Shown here: one piece after another, positions 55,212 to 63,816 of the stretch
How the letters are laid out: the number at the start of each line of letters is the position of its first letter
Numbering within the stretch: position 1 is the first letter of the stretch
Assembly: GCF_947495455.1 (NCBI RefSeq)
Contig: NZ_CANLZC010000016.1
Location: 1-64,000 of the forward strand
DNA length: 64,000 nucleotides
From: an uncultured Shewanella sp.
GTDB lineage: Bacteria; Pseudomonadota; Gammaproteobacteria; Enterobacterales; Shewanellaceae
Direction of reading: 5' to 3'
Notes under the pieces: generated by a model
The model's input: the letters and a program-made list of their open reading frames with translations, nothing else
Database searches by the model: none
What the model was told of the DNA's origin: nothing
Position numbers and translations under genes: made by a program

Positions 55212-55772
55212 TTAGCTTAATAGCGCAATACGTTCTTCTTTTTCTTCTTTTGAAATGAGATCCATTTCATATTGCTTTTCAATTTTACGAATTTCAATAA
55301 AGTTATTCAGTCGCTTTTTGGCTTTAAGGAGTTTTTCTGTATGCTCTTCTTTAGAAATCACATCCATTTTTAAGGCTTTATCCAATTTCGCTTGCTCTTC
55401 ATCAAATTCATTTTGAAAAACAGCTTTTTCTTGCATGATGAGTTGATCTTTTAAGGCTTTTTCTATTTCAATGGCCTCGCTTTCCAGTTGTGCTTTTTTA
55501 TCCAATTTTGGCGCGATTTGAATGAGCGTCTCTTGCACGCCAAACTCAAAACTCTGCCCTGTCTTGGCGACATGTTCAATGTATTTTTTCCCGATGGCTT
55601 TGTAAGCAAACTCCAAATCACCATCAATAGAAGCTATTTCGCCTTTAATGGCAACCAATTTGCTGTTTTCTTTAGAGGAGGTTAGCACGTTGCCTGCAAG
55701 CTTAGAGGTGGTGGCACTGACGCCGTCACTTAAATTTGTCACTTGTGCTTTCATTTTGTTCAAAAAACCCAT
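55212..55772 (-). CDS. Coiled-coil protein with two SHOCT-like motifs
   Basis: 186 residues, soluble and highly charged. N-terminal segment MKAQVTNLSDGVSATTSKLA, a helical domain with long coiled-coil stretches (about 80-140), and two copies of a short motif near the C-terminus: KALKMDVISKEEHTEKLLKAK and KQYEMDLISKEEKEERIALL. These match the SHOCT pattern (short C-terminal helix pair, L.....GlIt.eEfe..K..LL). SHOCT domains often end proteins that oligomerise. No further function can be assigned. Convergent with the chitinase gene. Confidence 0.7.
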   Translation of the reverse strand: MGFLNKMKAQVTNLSDGVSATTSKLAGNVLTSSKENSKLVAIKGEIASIDGDLEFAYKAIGKKYIEHVAKTGQSFEFGVQETLIQIAPKLDKKAQLESEAIEIEKALKDQLIMQEKAVFQNEFDEEQAKLDKALKMDVISKEEHTEKLLKAKKRLNNFIEIRKIEKQYEMDLISKEEKEERIALLS

Positions 55773-56065
55773 AATGCATTTCCGTATTTAATATTATGTC
55801 AGCTATGGAGCAAGTGAATATTATGCCTATTTCGACTCGTTCCATGAGATTTTGTAGATGTAATAGCGCCGCCATAATAAGCGACAAATTTAAGGGAATA
55901 TTAAATAGCGAGTGTGAAAAAATAAAAAAGAGTTGGGAAGTCAATGTCATGGCAAACTTGAGTTGAGTGTCGAATTCCCTTTCGTTTTCATTTATTCAAT
56001 TATGCTATCTATTGATACCACCATCCTGAATATGGATGCATATTAATACAATTGTTAATTTTTGT
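55773..56065. other. Intergenic region
   Basis: AT-rich, no gene supported. Contains the promoter of the coiled-coil protein gene by position. No structured element seen. Confidence 0.3.
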
Positions 56066-56287
56066 CTATTGTTTTTCTTTTATATGCTCAATGCAATCAG
56101 CTTCAATAAGATGAATAAGGCGTTGAGTGTGACGAGCTTTGATATCAAGTGTTATCCAGCCATCTGTGCCTAATATATCAAGGGTGTCAATTTGCAGCTT
56201 AGTGGAGCCTGTATCTGTGACAGTTTTGCCTGTGAGTTTGAAAATGCCATTAGGGGTATGTATTCGAGTAATGTTAAAAGCGGGCAT
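56066..56287 (-). CDS. Small cytoplasmic protein of unknown function
   Basis: 73 residues from ATG 56287, which has AAGGGATC about 6 bp upstream. Sequence: FNITRIHTPNGIFKLTGKTV, then TLDILGTDGWITLDIKARHT and IEADCIEHIKEKQ. The alternating pattern suggests a small beta-rich domain. No family recognised. Single gene on the minus strand. Confidence 0.55.
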   Translation of the reverse strand: MPAFNITRIHTPNGIFKLTGKTVTDTGSTKLQIDTLDILGTDGWITLDIKARHTQRLIHLIEADCIEHIKEKQ

Positions 56288-56433
56288 GAAAGATCCCTTT
56301 TGTATCATTTTTTATTCTTATTGACTGAGTTAGTTTGCTTGCTTTATAAGCTGATGTCAAATAAACGAGTGAAGGAATAATGGGTTAGCGACTGTATTGT
56401 TTATTGTATTGCGTTAATCCGAGTTGTTAGGCA

Positions 56434-57195
56434 CTAAACGTGTTGTCCACCATTGATATGGATCTCTGCTCCATTAACGTAACTTGATGGACTGGTACAG
56501 AGAAAGTAAATGGTTTTCGCCACTTCTTCGGTGGTACCGAGTCGTCGTAGTGGAATAGAGTTTAGAAGTTTGTCTGTGCCGGGTGAGAGAATAGCGGTAT
56601 CTATTTCGCCAGGTGCAATGGCATTGACGCGAATGCCATGGGGGCCAAAATCTGCCGCCATTTCTCTAGTGAGGGAGGCAAGTGCCGCTTTTGAACTGGC
56701 ATAGGCCGCGCCAGCAAAAGGGTGTACTCGACTGCCTGCGATAGAGGTGACGTTTACAATGGCCCCTTGTGTCATTTTTAATTCGTCAAATAGACCTCGA
56801 GCTAAAAGAATAGGGGCAAAGAAATTAACTTGAAACACTTCTTGCCAAAGAGACAAGTCGGTATTGAGTGTACTTAAACGCTCACCCTGTGTATTTTTAG
56901 GGCTGATCCCAGCATTATTAATCAGCGCTTCCAGCTGACTGTTTCCTTTAATCAGTCGTTTTTTTATCTCATGGATGGCTTTGTCTATATTATCAGGCGA
57001 ATTTAAGTCTACTTGAATATGATCATCGCTCCCTGATGGCCAAGGGCATTTGCTTGAAAAAGGGTGCCGTGAACAAGTGATCACTCGATAGCCTTGAGAA
57101 GAAAACTGTTTAACTGTTGCATGGCCAATACCTCGACTTGCACCTGTTAGAACAATGGTTTTTTTAGGTGATTGAAGATTCGAATCTGTGCTCAT
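56434..57195 (-). CDS. Short-chain dehydrogenase/reductase (FabG-like)
   Basis: 253 residues from ATG 57195. Classical SDR: TIVLTGASRGIGHATVK (NAD(P) loop), ALINNAGISPKNT, active-site Ser in IVNVTSIAGSRV and YAASSKAALASLT variant AAYASSKAALASL (Tyr and Lys), and GPHGIRVNAIAPGEIDTAI. Ends EIHINGGQHV. Likely NADP-dependent 3-ketoacyl or sugar/alcohol reductase; substrate unknown. Divergent from another SDR gene at 57351. Confidence 0.9.
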   Translation of the reverse strand: MSTDSNLQSPKKTIVLTGASRGIGHATVKQFSSQGYRVITCSRHPFSSKCPWPSGSDDHIQVDLNSPDNIDKAIHEIKKRLIKGNSQLEALINNAGISPKNTQGERLSTLNTDLSLWQEVFQVNFFAPILLARGLFDELKMTQGAIVNVTSIAGSRVHPFAGAAYASSKAALASLTREMAADFGPHGIRVNAIAPGEIDTAILSPGTDKLLNSIPLRRLGTTEEVAKTIYFLCTSPSSYVNGAEIHINGGQHV

Positions 57196-57350
57196 ATACA
57201 ATATGTCGGTATGCTTATCTGTAGAAATTTTATACTAGCTAGAAATGCGTGAAGTGTCGATCATTTTAACGGGTGCTGATAGGTGTGATTTGAAAAATTC
57301 ATTGGAATGAACCAAAGTTATGTTAAATTTCATTCTGGTTGGTATATTTT

Positions 57351-58184
57351 ATGTTTATTACTGATCGTCACATTGTGATCACTGGTGCCGCTAGTGGAGT
57401 TGGTTTAGGTATTGCTCAGTATTGTTTACAGAATAAGGCGGCACAACTTTTTTTGCTAGATTGTGATTTCGATGGGCATACAAATCATCAATTAATTGAT
57501 ATGTACGCCGCTGAGAAAAACGTCAATTTGATTCCTCTTGATATTCGCGATGATTCTGCTGTTAAGGCCTTGTCAAATAAACTGTCTCAGCAAGTACCTT
57601 GTATCGATATGGTGATAAATTGTGCAGGAGTGTCAGGGCCTTTTGGCGCGGTATGGGAAGTGCCAAAGGAGCAAGTGGATTGGACATTAGCGGTTAACTT
57701 AACGGGGACAGTGAATATTGCTCGTCATTTTTTGCCTTTGCTTCAAGCATCGACACATGATAGACCTTGTTTTGTCAGTGTTTCTTCTCATTTAGGCTTA
57801 GTGACAAAGGCGCATTTATTTAGTTATCAAATGGCTAAGCATGCTGTTGTGGCTTTTACCGAAGCCCTTCAACAAGACTGTCAGTTGTTACATCCTTCTA
57901 TTCAATTTGCTATTTTTTTTCCTTATTTTGTCAAATCCAATTTAGCGAATTCAGGTCGACACTTAGCAAAGTACCAGAAAAATCTGTATATTGCTTCGAG
58001 TGCCAAAAATTTTTTTCAAGGGATTGCGACAGCAACGGAGAAAGGAATAGAGCCAATAGAGGCGGCAAAGATATTATTTGACGGATTAGAAAATAAAGCG
58101 TTTTATATTTTCACTGATGAGCAAACTTTGCAAGATTTTCAGCAAAGAGTGAACGGCATATTGAAAGAGGCGTTTTTAGGGTAA
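57351..58184 (+). CDS. Short-chain dehydrogenase/reductase (classical)
   Basis: 277 residues from ATG 57351 (a TTG at 57339 is an alternative). TDRHIVITGAASGVGLGIAQ, MVINCAGVSGPFG, VSVSSHLGLV and the Tyr-x-x-x-Lys pair in FSYQMAKHAVVAFTEALQQD are visible. The C-terminus (about 200-277) is longer than in FabG and resembles SDR proteins acting on lipids or secondary metabolites. The stop overlaps by nine bases the stop of the convergent sulfotransferase/oxygenase fusion gene. Confidence 0.9.
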   Translation: MFITDRHIVITGAASGVGLGIAQYCLQNKAAQLFLLDCDFDGHTNHQLIDMYAAEKNVNLIPLDIRDDSAVKALSNKLSQQVPCIDMVINCAGVSGPFGAVWEVPKEQVDWTLAVNLTGTVNIARHFLPLLQASTHDRPCFVSVSSHLGLVTKAHLFSYQMAKHAVVAFTEALQQDCQLLHPSIQFAIFFPYFVKSNLANSGRHLAKYQKNLYIASSAKNFFQGIATATEKGIEPIEAAKILFDGLENKAFYIFTDEQTLQDFQQRVNGILKEAFLG

Positions 58185-59996
58185 TTTTTCTTTAATGTGA
58201 CCACTAATACAAAAGCGTCCTTGTTGAAACTCATTACTCTCTAATATCACTGGGCTAACGGCATGGTAAAATCCGCTTGGAATAAAGAGAATGCTATTAT
58301 TGATTGGCGTAATTCGAGTGAATTGGCTTTGAGAAAAGGTTTTATTTTTATCAAAGTTGGTATCAAAAAGTAATAAATCGCCACCGGTAAAGTTTTTATC
58401 ACTGAAATTAAAATAATATAAAAAGGCAATTTTTCGATTGGGAATGAGTTTATCATCAGTATGAGCTTTGAAGTAAAAATCATTTAAATGAATCGATATT
58501 TTCATTTCTAAACTGTAAATTTTAAAATCGGGAATGCTCATTTTTGATATGATTGTTGGAAATATATTCAATATCTTATCTTTCATTAGCGTAATAATGG
58601 GATTGTTCTCTCCTTTTAAATTAATCACTAATGTCTTACGTTTAGTAAAGTTGACACTGCCTGCGTTACACGAATAGTTGCAGTATTCTTGATGTTCTCT
58701 AGTATAATCTAATACTTGTTGGTGTTGCTCTTTATTGAGGAAGTGATGTTTTTGTACGAACTCAGCTGGAAGCAATTCAGGAATATTTCGATGATCGCCT
58801 GCGAGATCTAACCCTGAAAAAATAGCGTTGGCCCGTGTAAAATAAGTGTCATTAGGGAGCAGTTTATGTATCTCTTTACAGTATTTTTTCGCTTTTTTTA
58901 GATTACCCGCTTTTCGATACATGAGTTGTAATGAGTTAAAAAAATCAACCTTATCTTTAAATTGGCTGTAATTTTCCTTAAGACGCTTAAGCTTATTTTT
59001 GAGGTATTTTTTATTTTCATATTTTTTGGCTTCTTCATAATATTGAGGATAATCAAAGACGCGTTGCTTGTTTTGTAGTTTATGATAAAGATCATTGATT
59101 TTATCATAGTGTGCTTTTAAAAGTGACAAAGCTATTTCTGACTCTATGGTGTTTTTTTCTTCAAATGGTTCACCCTTATTTTTAGAATAATATTGCGATC
59201 GGCTTAGCATGATATTGATATCATTTGATGTTAGATCTTTAATATGAAAATGAGGCAAGATGATTTGAGCACAGGCACTTGGCATGTCGTGATGATCAAT
59301 ACAGATAATCTCTTCTGTTGGAATATCAAGTGCGAGTTGCATCATACTGGATAGCTTTGTGGTACATTCGTTGATGAGGGCTTGTTTATTGCCATCATTG
59401 CGACTTTTAAGCCAGCCAGCAGGGTGCCTAAGATGAGATTGAATGACTTCGCTTGGTGTTCGATACATGAAAATGGCTTTCATGTGTGGATAAATGCGTT
59501 TAAAAAGCGAAAAAGAATAGACATTCCAGCTGCTGAGTTTAAAGACAACATATTGCTCATTTAGCTGAAAAATAAATGTATTTATGATCTTCTCTAAGAT
59601 CTGCTGCTTACGTGTGTCAGTAAACTCTTGTGTGGCCAGTACTTTATTGATAATAGCGGGCTCGGCGATCACAGTTATTTTGTTGATTTCCGATAACATT
59701 TGTGCGGCTAGGGTGGAGCCACAGCGAGATAAATGAAAAATGATATTGGGTGTGGTTTTCGCTTTTTTAATATCAACCACAGAGCGATGAAGGCTTAGTG
59801 TGGGCTGGCTTGATTTAGGCTGGCTTGCAGATAGTAGCTCATTCAACAGGCTAGATTGGTATTTTTTGCCATTAGCGATAGCCGTTTTAATGGTATGTTT
59901 AAAAAATGGCTCTATGATTTCATTGGGGCTAATTTCTAACCATTTTAGGTTCCACTGATTGTTTTCTTTTATAATATCAACAGGAAGAAGAGCCAT
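58176..59996 (-). CDS. Fusion of sulfotransferase-like domain and 2OG-Fe(II) oxygenase
   Basis: 606 residues. Residues 75-300 resemble PAPS-dependent sulfotransferases: a 5'-phosphosulfate loop in IIFHLSRCGSTLAAQML (Arg91-Thr95) and the 3'-phosphate segment AIFMYRTPSEVIQSHLRHP. Residues 310-400 are a Lys/Tyr-rich helical linker, partly TPR-like (AGNLKKAKKYCKEIHKLLPN). Residues 430-606 form a prolyl-4-hydroxylase-type oxygenase with iron ligands His512 and Asp514 (KAHTDDK) and His578 (SGFYHAVSPV) and the 2OG-binding Arg594 (GRFCISGH). The substrate is unknown; hydroxylation and sulfation of one peptide or metabolite is a plausible inference. It overlaps a convergent SDR gene. Confidence 0.8.
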   Translation of the reverse strand: MALLPVDIIKENNQWNLKWLEISPNEIIEPFFKHTIKTAIANGKKYQSSLLNELLSASQPKSSQPTLSLHRSVVDIKKAKTTPNIIFHLSRCGSTLAAQMLSEINKITVIAEPAIINKVLATQEFTDTRKQQILEKIINTFIFQLNEQYVVFKLSSWNVYSFSLFKRIYPHMKAIFMYRTPSEVIQSHLRHPAGWLKSRNDGNKQALINECTTKLSSMMQLALDIPTEEIICIDHHDMPSACAQIILPHFHIKDLTSNDINIMLSRSQYYSKNKGEPFEEKNTIESEIALSLLKAHYDKINDLYHKLQNKQRVFDYPQYYEEAKKYENKKYLKNKLKRLKENYSQFKDKVDFFNSLQLMYRKAGNLKKAKKYCKEIHKLLPNDTYFTRANAIFSGLDLAGDHRNIPELLPAEFVQKHHFLNKEQHQQVLDYTREHQEYCNYSCNAGSVNFTKRKTLVINLKGENNPIITLMKDKILNIFPTIISKMSIPDFKIYSLEMKISIHLNDFYFKAHTDDKLIPNRKIAFLYYFNFSDKNFTGGDLLLFDTNFDKNKTFSQSQFTRITPINNSILFIPSGFYHAVSPVILESNEFQQGRFCISGHIKEKLP

Positions 59997-60395
59997 AGAT
60001 CACACCAAGAATAAATTAAACGCATCTTGTTTAGTTATAGTCTATTAGGCTATTGATTGTGCTTTTTTTGAATATCTCTCCTTAATTTTCTTAACACTCT
60101 TATAAAAACTTATGTTTTTTATATGTTTTTTTGTTTCTTATTGCTTGCATAATAGTAAAAAATTCTGATTGAAATCGTCTGTATTAGCGACAAGGCTAAG
60201 TTGGGTTTCATACTCATGACTGAGGTATTTAACATTTTTTATACATATGCTGAAGGGAGCGTTGATGCTATGGCTTATATCTGATTAAGCTCATGATGCA
60301 GATAAAGCGCGATGATCGATCAATTCATTTGAATCGAATATTAATAAAATCAGGCTTTTTATTATCATAGCGCTGATCTGCCGGAGGTATTACAA
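59997..60395 (+). promoter_or_regulatory. Leader of the LamG/CBM gene, conserved upstream of its tandem paralogue
   Basis: Bases 60203-60395 are conserved with 63626-63816, the region upstream of the next paralogue. Shared blocks: GGGTTTCATACTCA, TTTTTTATACATATGCTG, GATGCAGATAAAGCGCGATG, and CGCTGATCTGCCGGAGG (with the ribosome binding site). TATACAT may be a -10 box, in which case most of the conserved part is transcribed. 59997-60202 shows nothing further. Confidence 0.6.
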
Positions 60396-63206
60396 ATGAA
60401 GCCCTTTACGCCAGTTTTTCAACTTAACGCCTTGATGGCATCAATGACATTGTGTTTTTCAGTCTGGGCCAATGACGACCCTGTGGTTGAAGAAGAACAA
60501 CAAGTATCAACCACATCCAGTATAGAAAAGACTGCGTCAATTGAGAGCAGCACAACTGAAGTGGAAACCAGCACATCGACTAATGACTATAATCGCGATC
60601 CTCATAAGACGAATAATGACCCTATTTTTGAAGCAGATGACGATGATGTTTCAGTAGAAGAAACGTTTATCGAACAAGAATCTGCGTCAAGTGAGACAAA
60701 AGAGGGCAGCACAGCAGAAGCAGACGCTAGCACATCGACTAATGACTATAATCGCGATCCTCATAAGACAAATAATGACCCTATTCTTGAAGTAGATGAC
60801 GACGATGTTTCAGCGGATGAGACGGTCATCGATCAGCAAGTTGCGCCAGCTGAGATAAAAGAAGGCAGCACAGTTGAAGAAGATGCCAGCACATCGGCAG
60901 GTGATAATACTTATGATCCCCATAAGACAAAGAATAATGAACCCATTAATAATGAAAATGAACTTATTAATGATGCCGATGATGACAGTGGCAGCGAGGA
61001 TATTCCAGTTCTTGACGCTGATGATAACACTGCCAGTGATGATACTGTCAGTGATGATATTTTCCCAGGAGAAGACGATACGGCAGTAGAGCCTGTAGCG
61101 GCAAGCTTAGATAGCAGTATTAGCACTGGCGCGGCATTAGGCTTGATGTTTAATGGTAACAATCAATATGGTGTGATAAGCACTAATGGCGCTTTTGATC
61201 CCACTCAGTCTTTTACGGTTGAGACTTGGTTTAAAACGGATTCATTGGCTAATAAACAGCATATTGTTCAGCAGCAGGATGGCAGTGGCACAGGTAGAAC
61301 CATCATAGGGATAAGAACATCGGGTCAAGTATACAGTTACTTAGGCGGCAGTAATTTAAATAGTAGCGTGAATATTCAAGCTGGAGACTGGCATCATGTG
61401 GCGGTAAGCTTTGACTCTGCTTCGAGGCAACTTTCTATGTTACTCGATGGCGTCGAGGTAGCGACGAGAACTGTTGACAGCAATAATAAGCGTGGCATGG
61501 AGTTTTCCGATGGCGACTTGGTGTTAGGCGCCAATAAAAAATTATCAGGTAGCTTTTTTACTGGGCTAATGGATGAAACGCGAGTTTGGCAAAGAGCATT
61601 AACACAGGCGGAACTGCAAGTGGGTAAGCACATGAGTGTCGATCCTGCTGATCCTGATCTACTCATGCATTTCACCTATGATGAAGCCATAAGATCAGAG
61701 GTGCAAAATAACTGGAATAATGATGATAGGTGGAGTAAAGCAACTTATACCCTTGACTACCTCTATGATAATGCCGATTTTTACAGATTGGCTCTTTATA
61801 ATGGTGTTGAAGCAACAGAGAGTCGAAACCATGCGCTATTACTGGATGGTGATGGTGACTATGTGGAAATCCCTCATGCCGATACCCTAAATATGAATGC
61901 GTTTACCGTACAAGCTTGGGTCTATTTAGATAAAAACAGTGAGGGCGATTACCGCAACATAGTCGCGAAAAAACCGGGTACGGGTACCCTACAGGGCTGG
62001 GTACTTAGATTAAGAGACACGTTAGTACCAGAATTTTTTATGGCGGATGGCAGGTCAACTTTAAAAGTGACAGGCAATAGTGTACTGGAAAAGCAGACTT
62101 GGTATCATCTAGCGGCGAGCATCACCTCAGGTACATCTAAAGCGGAGAATACGGCCACGCTTTATGTCAATGGCGTAAAGGTTGCTAGTAAATCATCGTA
62201 TAATTCAACATCTAAAAAAGCATTTGATGTTAACTCTGATGCCCCCTTACGCTTAGGCACTTGGAGTGGCGATATTGATAATGCCGATTATTTTATGGGA
62301 CAGATGGATGGCGTCGCCATGTGGAATACGGTCATGGCTGAGAATGATTTTATCTTAGATCGAACAGTCAGTCTTACAGGCAGCGATAACTTAGTGGCTT
62401 ATTACCCCTTTGAATCGACGCAACTCAATGACTTTAGTGGTAACCAGCATGATGGGCAGTACTTTGGTGATGCGGTGACAACCACGCATGCGTTAGATAA
62501 TCACCTATCTGGCGAAGGTGAGCTCATTGGCTACCTTGCCAACCCCGATAGTCTAGAAATAGAGGTAGTGCAAGCCCCTAGTCAAGGTAACTTAGTGATG
62601 GAAGCCGTTGCAGATAAAGTGATTCAATTTACTTTTACGCCAACAACACAGAAAACGAATAAATGGAATGACCGCTACAATACTGTCACAGACTCGTTTG
62701 ACTATCGGTTTATTCACCCAGCGGGTGACTTTAGTGTGTCGGAACGGGTAAGTCTAGTGTCAGAGTATAACTTAAGCAGTGAAACGAATGATGAAACTAC
62801 GATTTCTGAATGCTGCGTTGACGCTTGGGTGGCGACGGGTACAGAATATCAAGTGGGTGATATTGTGTATCATGATGGCAAGACATGGGAAGCTCAAGAT
62901 AGAGGACTTGGCTTAGAGTTAGGGGAGCCAGGCACAACATCAGAATATTATTGGGTAGAAGTCGATTCACCTTGCCCAGATAGCGATAACACGAGTGTTG
63001 CAGTTTGCCCTGTGGATGATTGTAGCGTCGATGAATGGGCGGCGACAACAGAGTACTCGAGAGGTGATATTGTTATGTATGAAGGTAAAACATGGGAAGC
63101 TCAAGATAGTGGATTAGGTTTGGAATTGCCTCTTCCAGGTGCTTCTTGGTATGAAGTAGTATGGATTGAAGTCGAGTCACCTTGCACAGATGGCACTGTC
63201 AATTAG
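60396..63206 (+). CDS. Large secreted protein: acidic repeats, two LamG domains, two chitin-binding-like repeats
   Basis: 936 residues. Signal peptide (to about SVWA|ND). Acidic region to about 235 with three copies of a 53-residue-spaced repeat (STNDYNRDPHKTNNDPI.E.DDDDVS at about 59 and 112; a diverged copy at about 164). LamG/concanavalin-like domain 1 (about 245-410, QSFTVETWFKTDSL, GDWHHVAVSFDSASRQLSML) and domain 2 (about 475-660, AFTVQAWVYLDKNS, QTWYHLAAS). Two C-terminal CBM5/12-like repeats of about 50 residues between paired cysteines (EYQVGDIVYHDGKTWEAQD; EYSRGDIVMYEGKTWEAQD). Probably binds polysaccharide, likely chitin, outside the cell. A paralogue follows. Confidence 0.85.
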   Translation: MKPFTPVFQLNALMASMTLCFSVWANDDPVVEEEQQVSTTSSIEKTASIESSTTEVETSTSTNDYNRDPHKTNNDPIFEADDDDVSVEETFIEQESASSETKEGSTAEADASTSTNDYNRDPHKTNNDPILEVDDDDVSADETVIDQQVAPAEIKEGSTVEEDASTSAGDNTYDPHKTKNNEPINNENELINDADDDSGSEDIPVLDADDNTASDDTVSDDIFPGEDDTAVEPVAASLDSSISTGAALGLMFNGNNQYGVISTNGAFDPTQSFTVETWFKTDSLANKQHIVQQQDGSGTGRTIIGIRTSGQVYSYLGGSNLNSSVNIQAGDWHHVAVSFDSASRQLSMLLDGVEVATRTVDSNNKRGMEFSDGDLVLGANKKLSGSFFTGLMDETRVWQRALTQAELQVGKHMSVDPADPDLLMHFTYDEAIRSEVQNNWNNDDRWSKATYTLDYLYDNADFYRLALYNGVEATESRNHALLLDGDGDYVEIPHADTLNMNAFTVQAWVYLDKNSEGDYRNIVAKKPGTGTLQGWVLRLRDTLVPEFFMADGRSTLKVTGNSVLEKQTWYHLAASITSGTSKAENTATLYVNGVKVASKSSYNSTSKKAFDVNSDAPLRLGTWSGDIDNADYFMGQMDGVAMWNTVMAENDFILDRTVSLTGSDNLVAYYPFESTQLNDFSGNQHDGQYFGDAVTTTHALDNHLSGEGELIGYLANPDSLEIEVVQAPSQGNLVMEAVADKVIQFTFTPTTQKTNKWNDRYNTVTDSFDYRFIHPAGDFSVSERVSLVSEYNLSSETNDETTISECCVDAWVATGTEYQVGDIVYHDGKTWEAQDRGLGLELGEPGTTSEYYWVEVDSPCPDSDNTSVAVCPVDDCSVDEWAATTEYSRGDIVMYEGKTWEAQDSGLGLELPLPGASWYEVVWIEVESPCTDGTVN
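60571..60810 (+). repeat. Tandem coding repeat, 159-bp period
   Basis: The DNA segment encoding STNDYNRDPHKTNNDPI is nearly identical at about 60573-60630 and 60732-60789, 159 bases (53 codons) apart, with a more diverged third unit near 60889. Near identity at silent positions indicates recent duplication or conversion. Confidence 0.85.
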
Positions 63207-63267
63207 TGTAATAATCAAAGGAATTTGACACTCTGACTATTCAGAAATTGTTTTTCATAAATGAATC

Positions 63268-63299
63268 AAAAACCAGCAATATTATTGCTGGTTTTTTTA
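63268..63299 (+). terminator. Rho-independent terminator of the LamG/CBM gene
   Basis: AAACCAGCAAT ATT ATTGCTGGTTT TTTT: a 10-11 bp stem, 3-nt loop and T-run, 62 bp after the stop. Confidence 0.9.
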
Positions 63300-63816
63300 T
63301 GTTTATTGCTTATTACCTTTTTATTTTTATTACCATATATGTATGAGGTTTGAATAAGATTCACCGACTTTCTTTGATGAATCGACCATGATCAGTTTTG
63401 AGTGAGTTGGCCTTGTTATTCGTTTTTTCAACTTGTGAGATGAAAGTGTTATTCAAAACTGCATTTGGTTTAGCCTATGCCTGTTTAATATCGAAATAGG
63501 TGAGCATTCTTGTGCTGATTACCTTTAGCAGCTTATATGCAGAATATGAATAAATTGACAGTGACTCTATGGTGCTAAGACTTAATAGTGAGATTATGAG
63601 TGTTAAATATACTTTTTTCCTAGGTGGGTTTCATACTCACGATTGAGGATTTTAACATTTTTTATACATATGCTGTAGGGAGCGTTGCTGCAATGGCTTA
63701 CTACCTGACTTAAGCAAATGATGCAGATAAAGCGCGATGGTATATCCATTCATTTTAATTGGTGATTAATCAATCTATTGATGATTAACGCGCTGATCTA
63801 CCGGAGGCATTGCAAA
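63300..63816 (+). promoter_or_regulatory. Intergenic region and conserved leader of the second LamG-type gene
   Basis: 63300-63625 is AT-rich with nothing recognised. 63626-63816 is the second copy of the conserved leader described at 60203-60395, ending in CCGGAGG (63802-63808) before the ATG. Confidence 0.6.

Noticed and set aside
60571..60960. CRISPR-like spacing of the repeats in the LamG gene
   Set aside because: The repeats are in frame with a 53-codon period and encode a protein repeat; the units are not palindromic and there are no cas genes.
60911..61162. Antisense Ser-rich open frame inside the LamG gene
   Set aside because: It mirrors the acidic low-complexity region of the plus-strand gene and has no independent support.
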